Shown here one piece after another: positions 53,844 through 62,971 of a stretch of 64,000 bases of DNA; the stretch's first letter is position 1, and every line of letters starts with the position of its first letter. A program made the translations under genes and the position numbers. Source of the DNA: JAYFRL01 sp034925905 (lineage in GTDB: Bacteria; Bacillota; Clostridia; Lachnospirales; Anaerotignaceae); the NCBI GenBank assembly GCA_034925905.1, contig JAYFRL010000005.1, forward strand, positions 1-64,000, read 5' to 3'. Below the pieces are notes generated by a model that saw nothing but the letters and a program-made list of their open reading frames with translations, did not search any database and was not told the DNA's origin.

Positions 53844-54155
53844 TTAGAGGGCTTTTTTAACCATGCCTTCCAAAACTTCCTTGCCAACAAGGCCGATATT
53901 TTTTTCAGCCACTTTTCCATCCTTAAACAAAATAACGGTTGGTATGCTCATAACGCTATATTCCACAGCGATTTCTGGCGCCGAATCAACATTTATCTTG
54001 CATACATTTATTTTACCGTTAAAATCCTCGGCAAGCTTTGATATTGCAGGGGATAACATTTTACAAGGCATACACCAGTCGGCATAAAAATCAACGAGGG
54101 TGACTCCGTTTGAGATATTGTCTTTAAAATTTTTGCTGTCTAAAGATTTAACCAT
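53844..54155 (-). CDS. trxA: Thioredoxin with a CMPC active site
   Basis: A 103-residue thioredoxin fold. The active site is DWCMPCK (W27, C28, P30, C31), with Met in place of the usual Gly after the first Cys. The cis-Pro loop SIPTVILFKDG and length are standard. The Met variant occurs in some clostridial thioredoxins and alters redox behaviour. No thioredoxin reductase gene is adjacent. AGGAGG supports the start. Confidence 0.93.
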   Translation of the reverse strand: MVKSLDSKNFKDNISNGVTLVDFYADWCMPCKMLSPAISKLAEDFNGKINVCKINVDSAPEIAVEYSVMSIPTVILFKDGKVAEKNIGLVGKEVLEGMVKKAL

Positions 54156-54286
54156 ATTATAAAGCCTCCTTTTAAATTTTAGTTATTCCGTTTTAAGCAA
54201 AAAACTATGCATATTTTCATATACGGTATTCTATGTTCATTTCTTCATAATAATCAATATCATTTGCTGTTTTTTACCAAACACAC

Positions 54287-56569
54287 TTAATCCATGTATT
54301 TTGAGATTGTAAGCATTAATGTGTTTATATTTATAGGCTTTGCTATATAATCATTCATCCCGGAAGCTAAGGCTTTGTTAATATCTTCATCAAATGAGGT
54401 TGCTGACATAGCTATTACGGGTATTTTACTAGACTGCGGATGTTTTGACGCCCTGATTGATTTTGTTGCTTCATATCCGTCCATAACAGGCATTCGCACA
54501 TCCATTAATATTATATCATAGTTTCCCGGCTTGGAGCTTTCAAACATATCAAGAGCTATCTTCCCGTTTTGGGCCTTGTCTATATCAAAGCCCAGGTCAG
54601 AAAATATAATGTTAGCTATTTCCATATTTGTTGAGTTATCTTCCGCAAGCAAAATTTTTTTACCTTTGAAGTTATGCGTTAATCCGGGGATTGTGTTAAG
54701 CTGGCCGTTGTTTCCATATATATTAAGCAGCAAATTGAATATTGAAGACTTAAAAAGCGGCTTTGGAATAAATATGCCTATTTCACTAATTTTAACTTCT
54801 TCGGGTATTTCAGAATAGTCATATGCAGCAATCGCAAGCATAGGCATATTGTTTTTCAAATCAATGCGGATTTGTTCTATCATATTAATTTCATCCAGAG
54901 ACGATCCTTCCCAGTTTATAAGGCATATGTCAAACGGATCTTTGTTTTTTGCGGCCTCAACAAGCATATCAACAGCGTTTTTTGGAGTTTCAGCTATTTT
55001 GCTTTTAACCTTGAAGAGGGCAAGCAACTCGTTTATATAATCAATATCGGGTTTTTCATTGTTTACGATAAGAGTGCTTATATGGGAAAAATCGTAGTCT
55101 ATATTAATGATTGCCTTGTTTTGTTTTTCAATTTCAAGGTCTAGTTCGACGGTAAAGGTTGTTTTGCTGCCTTCGGTGCTGTTAACTCTTATTGATCCGT
55201 TCATCATATTAACAAGACTTTTGGATATTGAAAGCCCTAGCCCCGTGCCCCCGAAATTTTGTGATATAAACGCATCCTGCTGTTCGAAAGGTTTAAATAT
55301 CCTATCTAAAAATTCAGGGCTTATTCCAATTCCGGTGTCTGAAACTTCAAATTTTAGATTTATTTTTCCGTTCTCTGCTTTCCCCTGAGAGATTGAAAAA
55401 GTTATTTTCCCTCCGCTGGGAGTGAATTTTAAAGCATTGGAAAGGAGGTTTAAAAGTATCTGGGTTAGACGCATAGGATCGCCTATTAAATGTTCCTCAG
55501 TGATATTATAAAGCAAAACTTTAAAATCAACATTCTTTTGTTTTGCCTGGGTATAAAACATAGATGATACAGAGGATATGAATTGTTTAATATCAAAGCT
55601 TATTTTTGAAAGCTTCATTTTCCCGCTTTTAATATAAGATATATCAAGTGCATCGTTTACCATGGAAAGGATATGGGTTGCGGCGATTTCCAGTTTTCCT
55701 ATATAGCTATTAACTTTTTCTGCGTTTCCCTGGTTTTTCTTTGCGATTTCAATATATCCGAGGATTGCGTTAAGCGGGGTGCGAACTTCATGCGATAGCT
55801 TAGATAAGAAAGTATCCATTTGGATTTTGTCCTTTTCGGAAATACAAAGGGGGTCAGAAGAAAAGCTATCGCTTTCTTTAGCGGGATTGATTTTTTCTAT
55901 GTCTTGCTTAAAGACAATAACACTTCCAGGGCATGATTTGGTTTTTGGCATTGCCTTGAGAGTATAATAATAATGCCGATAGTTGCCTGCGGGGGATTTT
56001 ATCTTGAATTCAAAGTGTTTTAAACCGGATGATTCAATAAGCTTAAGGATATTTTCTTCACTAAGCTCAGCTTCTTTTTGGACATACTCAGGATGTATGC
56101 CTTCACCAAGCATCTTATTTTTGTCAAATGCGGAAACGGTGGTTATTAAAGAACCATCTTTAATTTTATATTCTGTTTTTTTTACATTAACAAAATCATA
56201 TTCAGCAACTTCATAATTTGAATTTAATACAGAAAGGATAAAGAGTTCTGCTTTTTGGGATTTGGTTTTTTGCTTTAAAAACATCAAAAGAGTTATAAGC
56301 CAAGCTATAAGGAAGAGTAAAGAAACCAGGATAAAAACTAAAAATGCAGGATTTTTAAATGAAGACTCTAATGAAGGAAGGGTCTCAAATATGTATAGAC
56401 CTTGATTTGAAACAAAACCCAAAGGCGCTACTTTATTATCGGGTTCAATTATTAGCGCAGGTCTATATTTTTGAATGTTAGCGGCATTTTCATTTGCATA
56501 TGCTGTGCCGGTTACGGAAAACATGAGTATCAATAAGAAAAGCAATGCTTTTTTAAGTCGCCTTATCAT
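54287..56569 (-). CDS. Hybrid sensor histidine kinase with one degenerate and one intact receiver domain
   Basis: A 760-residue membrane kinase. GGAGG fixes the start at 56569. Signal-peptide-like segment (about 5-25), a short exported part, a membrane segment (about 74-98), a PAS-like region (about 108-222), HisKA with FLSKLSHEVRTPLNAIL (His260), an ATPase with NLLSNALKF, DTGIG and GTGLGLSI, then two receivers. The first (about 497-618) has INW where the phosphoacceptor Asp should be (Asn552), so it cannot be phosphorylated normally. The second (637-758) is intact (Asp690 in LMDVRMP). It lies 51 bases after the GGDEF/EAL gene and is probably co-transcribed. Confidence 0.92.
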   Translation of the reverse strand: MIRRLKKALLFLLILMFSVTGTAYANENAANIQKYRPALIIEPDNKVAPLGFVSNQGLYIFETLPSLESSFKNPAFLVFILVSLLFLIAWLITLLMFLKQKTKSQKAELFILSVLNSNYEVAEYDFVNVKKTEYKIKDGSLITTVSAFDKNKMLGEGIHPEYVQKEAELSEENILKLIESSGLKHFEFKIKSPAGNYRHYYYTLKAMPKTKSCPGSVIVFKQDIEKINPAKESDSFSSDPLCISEKDKIQMDTFLSKLSHEVRTPLNAILGYIEIAKKNQGNAEKVNSYIGKLEIAATHILSMVNDALDISYIKSGKMKLSKISFDIKQFISSVSSMFYTQAKQKNVDFKVLLYNITEEHLIGDPMRLTQILLNLLSNALKFTPSGGKITFSISQGKAENGKINLKFEVSDTGIGISPEFLDRIFKPFEQQDAFISQNFGGTGLGLSISKSLVNMMNGSIRVNSTEGSKTTFTVELDLEIEKQNKAIINIDYDFSHISTLIVNNEKPDIDYINELLALFKVKSKIAETPKNAVDMLVEAAKNKDPFDICLINWEGSSLDEINMIEQIRIDLKNNMPMLAIAAYDYSEIPEEVKISEIGIFIPKPLFKSSIFNLLLNIYGNNGQLNTIPGLTHNFKGKKILLAEDNSTNMEIANIIFSDLGFDIDKAQNGKIALDMFESSKPGNYDIILMDVRMPVMDGYEATKSIRASKHPQSSKIPVIAMSATSFDEDINKALASGMNDYIAKPININTLMLTISKYMD

Positions 56570-56620
56570 TGGGGCTTCCTCCATTAAACAGGCCTTTACA
56601 CAGTTTGAGAGCAATAGATT

Positions 56621-59600
56621 TTAAGCGTTAATCAACTCTTCAAAGCTTGAAACGGGCATAGGTTTTGCATAATAATATCCTTGAACAAAATTACAGCCCA
56701 AACTAAGCAAGCTGTTTTCTTGTTCTTTTGTTTCAACGCATTTTGCTATTATACCAATATTTAAGTCATTGGCCATATTAATTATATGTTTTAAAATATT
56801 TTCTTCGCTTTGTGTTTCCTCCGGGATTCTGAATAAAGACATTATATTAAGCTTTAATGCATTAACATCAACATCTCTCAACAAATTAAGGGATGAATAC
56901 CCCGTTCCGAAATCATCCATTTCTATTGGGAATCCAAAGTTTTTTAAGCTTTTGGTAATGGACACAAATTGGTCCGGATTGTCCAAATATGAGTTTTCTT
57001 TTATTTCAAGCTTCAAGAGGTATGAGGGTATAGAATATTTTTCCGAAAGCTTCATAAGTATTCGAAACAATTTTGGGTTATATATATCTTTTCTTGAAAC
57101 ATTGACAGATATGGGGACAGTGGTTTTGCCCGAAGAAATCCATCCATTCAAAATTTTACACACATGTTCCCAAACATACTCGTCAACTTTTGATATAAAA
57201 CCTGTTTTTTCGAATATAGGCATAAAAATATCCGGGGACATAAACCCTTTTTCAGGGTGTATCCAGCGTACCAAAGCTTCCGAACCGATAATTTGACCCG
57301 TTTTCAGGTTGTATTGGGGCTGAAGGTATATTTCAAACTGGTGCTTATGAAGCGCATCATTCATCATTCCGGTTATACTCTGTTCGTTTATAAGGGCATC
57401 CCGCATTGTATTGTTATAAAAAGCATATCTTTTTACGTTGTTACGTTTAATGGCTCTTTGGGCAAGGGCTGCTCGGGCAAGCATGGTTTCTGCCGGAAGA
57501 GATGGGTCGTCTATAACATAGAGCCCAAAATTCAAAGAGCATTGGAAAGGAACATCATAATTGTTGATTTCATCGATATATTTGTTCAGCTTAATACTTA
57601 AGTTTGAAGGTGAATAGGGTATGCAAACCGCAAAATAATCCGCCGATATATGGCAGGCGGTGCCTCCGTTATCTTCCATAAATACGGAGGTTTTTGAGCC
57701 CATATAGGAAAGCAGGCGGTCTCCCTCGGAATAACCGAAGATATCATTTATTACCTTAAATTTTTCAATATCAAAATATATCATTATGTAACTGTTTGGG
57801 TTTTTATCTGTCAACATTTCCTGAGTCTTAATCAAAAAGGTGTCTCTGTTGTAAAGGTTTGTAAGGCTGTCATACTGGGTTTTATAAACAAGCTTTTCAT
57901 TTGCGAGGATTTCTTCATTTATATCGTTAAAGGTTATCAAAAGCTTGCTTGAAGTATTTGAATCGTCATTAAGCTTAGAGATATTTATTTCAAACCAATG
58001 TAATTCGCCTGTTGCAGACCTAAGCCTTACATTCATTTTATCCGAGGATTGAGTGCCTGTGGCTATCTTAAATTCCATTGCCTGCATTTTTTTTGTATCT
58101 TCTTCCTGGGCAACATTGTCTGAAATGAAAATATCCCAGAGTTTACGATGATCATATTTCCCAGCAAGATAGATGGACGCAGATGAATCATAAGTATAGG
58201 TTTTATTTGACCAGTTACATTCAAAAACTATTGTGCCGGTGGTTTCAAGCACATGGCGATACCTTATCTCTTCTTCCTTTTGAAGGAGAAGGTAGTTATT
58301 TTGCAAGCGAAGCTTTTCGGTTTCCATTTTGTTTATTGCGTTTTGGACGCGCAAAACAACAATTTTTGGTTCAATAGGCTTGCTTATAAAATCGGAAGCC
58401 CCTAATTCTATTGCTTCAATGCTGTATTTTTCTTCATTTGCGCCGCTTATAACTATGAATGGTATGCTTGAAAGCTCTTTGTTTTGGTATACCTGTTTAA
58501 GCAAATCAATCCCGTTCAATCCAGGCATAAATATATCGAGCAAGACAATAGACAAGCCAAGCCTGTATTTATATATTGTTTTTAATGCTGCTTCAGTGTC
58601 TTTTACGGTAAATATATTAAAATCATTTTTAAATATATTTAAAAGTATTTCACGGCTTATTTCATCATTATCAATTATGAGCATTGTTTTTTTTGCTTGC
58701 GAATGCATATAATTTTCATTGTTTGCGTTAAGCAGGCTTTTATTTTTAAGTTCTGAGTCAGATATTTCTAAGTTTAAATTATTGTTATATATAAAGAACC
58801 CGTTTTTACCTAATTGCTTTGCTTTATATAAGGCTAAATCAGATTTTTTATAAAGTTCTTCAAATGTGGTTCCGTCCTTTGGATATACGGCTATACCCAG
58901 GCTTCCTGAGACAGATATCCCCGAGTCATTTTCTTTTCTCATAAGGTCACATATCTGGCGGGCGCGCTTTTCTATTAAGGTGCTGTAAGGTATGTCCTTT
59001 ATGAGGATCATAAATTCGTCTCCGCCTATTCTGCCAAACAAGTCATTTTGGCGTATAACGGATTTTAGATTGTTTGATATTGTTATAAGAGCAAGGTCTC
59101 CGGCAGTATGGCCGAAGTTATCGTTTATATATTTAAAGTTGTCTATATCAATTATTATTAAAGCATGTTGCATTGTTGGGTTTTCGGATAAAACTGCTGC
59201 CACCTTTTCTATGAAGGAGGCTCTGTTTAATGTTTTTGTAAGGGTATCTTCAGTTAAGCGTGACATCAAAACAAGCTGCTCCTGCTTTCTTTCTTCTATA
59301 TCCTGAAACAGGACGAAGGCTTTTACATCCGAGGAATCGGAATAAGGAACCATCTGGACTCCCATATGTGTCCAGCGCAGAGAACCATCTGACTGGATAA
59401 GATGGAAATCAAAGCCTAAATCGAACATGTTTTTTAAATAATATGAATCCAAAAGATTTTTGCGGCATGCAAACCTCAAAAAATTTTGCATATCAGCAAG
59501 AAAAACAAAATTTTCGGCAATAAAATTTATTAAATCATCAAACGAAAAGGAGATATCCGTTGAATCTGATGGGATGAGATTATGTATTAAAGTGCCTTCT

Positions 59601-61075
59601 TCACGTATAAAGCTGTTTTTTGAAAGATTGTATTCATAAAGGCTTATTTTATTTTGAGGCATAGTTGAAATGCTCATGCGCCATTTTTCATATGCAATTT
59701 CTTTTTCCCGAAGCTCGGTTATATCCTCATAGGAAACAACACCGTATGCAGGGATGTGGTTTGAATCGAAAATAACCGTTGAACTCATTTTAAGCCAATT
59801 TTCTCCGGATATGGAGTTTATTTTTATTATGCATGTGTTTTCATGAATTCCATCAGACATTGCTTTGTAAAAGCTTATGAATTGGTCTTTGCTTTCAGGG
59901 TCAACAATACCTTTTTCTATCATTTTAGAAGGCATATCTTCAATAATTTCGGGTATCCCCAAGTTTTTGGAGGTATATTCGTCTAAATACAGCTTGTGTG
60001 TTTTTATGTCATATTTTAATACCTTGCTGTTTGTATGGGACATAGCAACGCGGTATAATTCTTCGCTTATCCGTATTTGTTCTTTTTCCTTTTTGATTTC
60101 TTTTATATTTCTTTTTTCATGCACTATTATGGAAACAAGAGCAAACAATGAAAACAAAATAACTATTGCTATTGCATAAATGTTTGACCTTGTTGAAGCC
60201 ATAGCATCGGTTTCAATAAATTCCCCCGATACAACATTGAATATATACCAATCTCTTATATTTAACGGAGAGAAAAATACATATTTTAAGCTTCCTTCTA
60301 TTTCACAGGTTATAATTCCGTCTTCGTTTTTATTTAACGCTGCTTTAATTTGATCCTCAGAATACCCTTTTAAAGACGGAGCATTTTTTAATATGTCAAA
60401 CAGATTTTTAGAACCTGTGGAATCAATATTATATTGTGCCAATAAAGAGGACTCATTATTGTTTCCTATAACAATGTCACCGTTTTTTGCACAAACAAAA
60501 GAATAGCCGCTATATCCATGGATTTCTGTTACAAGCAGGGATCTTAAAATGGATTCACTGTAATTTCCATGGATTACACCTATTTGAGCTCCGTTTTTTG
60601 TTATGGGGACGGCTATAATAAAACCGGGAGAACCATCAAACCTATCTTTTAATATTTTTTGTATGTTTCTTTCGCCGTTCATTGCGGTTATAAAATATTC
60701 CCTGTCAGATACATTTATTATGCGGTTATCTTGGGAATATGTTGAGCCGTCGGGAAGGGATACGCATGTGGCTATAAAAGACGAGGATTCTGAAATTGTT
60801 TTAAGCCGTGGGATTATTTCTTCAATTTTAACATTGTTTGCCGAAGCAATTTCATTTGCGAAGGTTTCTAAAATTGTATATTGGTTTTCAATACTTGTTT
60901 TTAAAATTTTTGCCTGGCTTTTTGATGAATCGGATAAATTTTCCTTAGTGCGCTCCGTTACAGCTTTAATGGACTGGTTGTAATTTACAAGCATTGCAAT
61001 TAAAACCCCTAAGATTAATATCAAAGGAATAATAATATATAGCTTTTTTGATTTATGCGGTTTTTTAATATTCAT
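56621..61075 (-). CDS. Multidomain PAS-GGDEF-REC-PAS-GGDEF-EAL cyclic-di-GMP protein
   Basis: A 1484-residue membrane signalling protein. Two membrane segments (12-32 and 297-318) bracket a Cache-like sensor. PAS-like regions at about 336-460 and 465-595 follow. The first GGDEF domain (605-765) is intact, with GGDEF at 684-688 and the inhibitory site RQND at 675-678. A receiver (797-915, Asp847) and a third PAS (about 935-1055) follow. The second GGDEF is degenerate (SADYF at 1144-1148). The EAL domain (1245-1484) keeps EALVRW, the N of SVNVS, DDFGTGYSS and K1408, but the glutamate expected in AEGVE is Lys1445 (AKCVET). Cyclase activity is likely; hydrolase activity is doubtful. Confidence 0.93.
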   Translation of the reverse strand: MNIKKPHKSKKLYIIIPLILILGVLIAMLVNYNQSIKAVTERTKENLSDSSKSQAKILKTSIENQYTILETFANEIASANNVKIEEIIPRLKTISESSSFIATCVSLPDGSTYSQDNRIINVSDREYFITAMNGERNIQKILKDRFDGSPGFIIAVPITKNGAQIGVIHGNYSESILRSLLVTEIHGYSGYSFVCAKNGDIVIGNNNESSLLAQYNIDSTGSKNLFDILKNAPSLKGYSEDQIKAALNKNEDGIITCEIEGSLKYVFFSPLNIRDWYIFNVVSGEFIETDAMASTRSNIYAIAIVILFSLFALVSIIVHEKRNIKEIKKEKEQIRISEELYRVAMSHTNSKVLKYDIKTHKLYLDEYTSKNLGIPEIIEDMPSKMIEKGIVDPESKDQFISFYKAMSDGIHENTCIIKINSISGENWLKMSSTVIFDSNHIPAYGVVSYEDITELREKEIAYEKWRMSISTMPQNKISLYEYNLSKNSFIREEGTLIHNLIPSDSTDISFSFDDLINFIAENFVFLADMQNFLRFACRKNLLDSYYLKNMFDLGFDFHLIQSDGSLRWTHMGVQMVPYSDSSDVKAFVLFQDIEERKQEQLVLMSRLTEDTLTKTLNRASFIEKVAAVLSENPTMQHALIIIDIDNFKYINDNFGHTAGDLALITISNNLKSVIRQNDLFGRIGGDEFMILIKDIPYSTLIEKRARQICDLMRKENDSGISVSGSLGIAVYPKDGTTFEELYKKSDLALYKAKQLGKNGFFIYNNNLNLEISDSELKNKSLLNANNENYMHSQAKKTMLIIDNDEISREILLNIFKNDFNIFTVKDTEAALKTIYKYRLGLSIVLLDIFMPGLNGIDLLKQVYQNKELSSIPFIVISGANEEKYSIEAIELGASDFISKPIEPKIVVLRVQNAINKMETEKLRLQNNYLLLQKEEEIRYRHVLETTGTIVFECNWSNKTYTYDSSASIYLAGKYDHRKLWDIFISDNVAQEEDTKKMQAMEFKIATGTQSSDKMNVRLRSATGELHWFEINISKLNDDSNTSSKLLITFNDINEEILANEKLVYKTQYDSLTNLYNRDTFLIKTQEMLTDKNPNSYIMIYFDIEKFKVINDIFGYSEGDRLLSYMGSKTSVFMEDNGGTACHISADYFAVCIPYSPSNLSIKLNKYIDEINNYDVPFQCSLNFGLYVIDDPSLPAETMLARAALAQRAIKRNNVKRYAFYNNTMRDALINEQSITGMMNDALHKHQFEIYLQPQYNLKTGQIIGSEALVRWIHPEKGFMSPDIFMPIFEKTGFISKVDEYVWEHVCKILNGWISSGKTTVPISVNVSRKDIYNPKLFRILMKLSEKYSIPSYLLKLEIKENSYLDNPDQFVSITKSLKNFGFPIEMDDFGTGYSSLNLLRDVDVNALKLNIMSLFRIPEETQSEENILKHIINMANDLNIGIIAKCVETKEQENSLLSLGCNFVQGYYYAKPMPVSSFEELINA

Positions 61076-61383
61076 TTTAATTCTCCGATATTACAAAACA
61101 AAAATATAGAAAATATTAGGTTAATAACAATTTTAAACAATTTTAATTCCGAAATTTATATTAAAATGTTTAAAATATATCTGCAATATATTTTTTTGAA
61201 TTTTATATTGCAGAACAAAATACCTTTATAAAATGAAATATAACCCGGATGTACAATAATGTTAATTCAGTCAAAAAAAAAGAAAAATAGAAAGCTATCA
61301 ATTGTAAATATTAGTTAAAATCAGTATGTCATAAAAACTTTAAAACTTCAAGTTGTATTACTTAATTTTAGATATAGTTAAGC
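61076..61383. other. AT-rich leader region of the GGDEF/EAL gene, no gene seen
   Basis: About 300 bases between the AAA-ATPase terminator and the GGDEF/EAL start. It has no open frame with a ribosome site. It contains an inverted repeat at 61181-61213. The conserved core of a cyclic-di-GMP riboswitch was looked for and not found. Confidence 0.6.
61181..61213. repeat. 10-bp inverted repeat upstream of the GGDEF/EAL gene
   Basis: CTGCAATATA (61181-61190) and TATATTGCAG (61204-61213) are exact reverse complements with a 13-base T-rich loop. This is a candidate regulatory site about 105 bases before the start codon. Confidence 0.45.
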
Positions 61384-61410
61384 AAAAAAAACCGCCTATG
61401 CCAAGGCGGT
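61384..61410 (-). terminator. Rho-independent terminator after the MoxR-like ATPase gene
   Basis: On the minus strand ACCGCC pairs with GGCGGT (61410-61405 with 61396-61391), followed by TTTTTTT. It lies eight bases after the stop. Confidence 0.92.
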
Positions 61411-61418
61411 AAAATATT

Positions 61419-62933
61419 TTAAAGATCAAGATCTTCAAGTTTGTATGTTATTTCCTGCTGCCTTTCATAAAATAAAAGATCTTTGTTATGCTCAAAATAT
61501 TTTTCGCAGCCATATCTTGCTATGAATTTTGAACTGTAATAGTTAATTGTAAGTTCGGTAACCAGTATTAAAAGCTCCTGCTTGTCTTCAAAAGCTTCTT
61601 CCGCAAAAACAAAAACATTGTTTAAATGGACGCCTGCTTTTTCAGATTCTTCTTTAAGGCTTAATACGGTGGAATCAAAGTGCCCTTTTATCATTTTAAA
61701 CGCTTTATCCTGATTAAGCTTGTCTTTTGAGGAGATAAATTTTTGCTTTTGGTCTTCAAGAACTGATATTATTTTGTTTTTGATAATTCTTGCTTCCTCT
61801 GAAAGAGTTCCGTTCTTTTTACCGTTTGCAAGTATTGTTTGTTCGTTTGATATATGGCGTTCAATTATTTGAATAGGGCTTTCTTCGCCGTTTGAAAGCT
61901 CAAGCTTTATGATTTTAAGTATTTTTAAAAGCTCTGTTATCATGGCTTCCATTTGTATAACATCTTTAAGCTCATTTGTTATAGCGTCTAAGATGAGACC
62001 TAAAAGGGAAAGCCTTTCATCAAATTTTGCCAAAGCCGCGCGTTTTTTAATCTCATCTTTTACATTGCCTGAAAGTATGCTTTCAACCTGGTAATCGGAT
62101 TTGTATTTATTAAACAAATCATAATATATTGAAAAATCTTTGGCTATCTTGCGGTTTTGCAGATATTGGCCTATAAGCTTGTTATCCACTTTTATGCCAT
62201 GCTTTTCATAAAGGTATATCATTTGGGAAAGATCGTCCCAGCCGCGGGCTGTAACAAAGCTTTTACCCTCGACGGTTGTTTCAACCTTGTAAAAATCGTT
62301 CTTTTTAATTTCAAGATATGTTAAAACGGAAGCATGAACATTTTTTTTGTATGCATATTCTTTCCACGCTTCAAAGTTTGGTTCGACATCTATCCTTTTA
62401 AGCCTGTCCCATGTAACTATATCAAATTCTCGCACAGATTTGTTATATTCAGGGGGGTTTCCCGCCGTAACAACTATCCAACCGTCAGGAATGCGGTGGC
62501 GTCCGAAAATCTTAAACTGTAAAAACTGGAGCATGGCAGGAGCCAAGGTTTCAGAAACACAATTTATCTCGTCAAGAAAAAGTATTCCTTCTTTTATGCC
62601 CGTTTCTTCCATCATATCATATATGGAAGCTATGATTTCACTCATTGTATATTCCGAAACGTCATATTCTTTGCCGTCGTAAACCTTTTTAACTATAAAA
62701 GGAAGACCTAAGGCGCTTTGACGCGTATGATGGGTCATGGAATACGAAACCAAACCTACGTTAAGCTCTTGGGCAATTTGCTCCATAACGGCTGTTTTCC
62801 CTATTCCGGGCGCACCCATTAAGAAAATGGGGCGCTGGCGTTCTAAGGGTATCATATAGTTTCCAAATTCGTCTTTTGAAAAATAAGCTGTTATTGCGTT
62901 TTTAATCTGGTCTTTTGCATCTTTTATGTCCAT
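61419..62933 (-). CDS. MoxR-like AAA ATPase
   Basis: A 504-residue AAA protein. GGAGGT seven bases upstream selects the ATG at 62933. Walker A is GAPGIGKTAVMEQ (about 41-53), Walker B ILFLDEIN (about 121-128), and an Asn sensor in VVTAGNPPEYN. The arginine-bearing DIVTWDRLKRIDVEP follows. The C-terminal half is helical and specific to a bacterial subgroup, with DUF5682/MoxR-type relatives. MoxR proteins usually work with VWA-domain partners, but none is in the window. The upstream gene in the same operon codes for a leucine-rich repeat protein. Confidence 0.85.
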   Translation of the reverse strand: MDIKDAKDQIKNAITAYFSKDEFGNYMIPLERQRPIFLMGAPGIGKTAVMEQIAQELNVGLVSYSMTHHTRQSALGLPFIVKKVYDGKEYDVSEYTMSEIIASIYDMMEETGIKEGILFLDEINCVSETLAPAMLQFLQFKIFGRHRIPDGWIVVTAGNPPEYNKSVREFDIVTWDRLKRIDVEPNFEAWKEYAYKKNVHASVLTYLEIKKNDFYKVETTVEGKSFVTARGWDDLSQMIYLYEKHGIKVDNKLIGQYLQNRKIAKDFSIYYDLFNKYKSDYQVESILSGNVKDEIKKRAALAKFDERLSLLGLILDAITNELKDVIQMEAMITELLKILKIIKLELSNGEESPIQIIERHISNEQTILANGKKNGTLSEEARIIKNKIISVLEDQKQKFISSKDKLNQDKAFKMIKGHFDSTVLSLKEESEKAGVHLNNVFVFAEEAFEDKQELLILVTELTINYYSSKFIARYGCEKYFEHNKDLLFYERQQEITYKLEDLDL

Positions 62934-62971
62934 TATATATACCTCCGGGAAATATTTGCAAATATTCAAAA

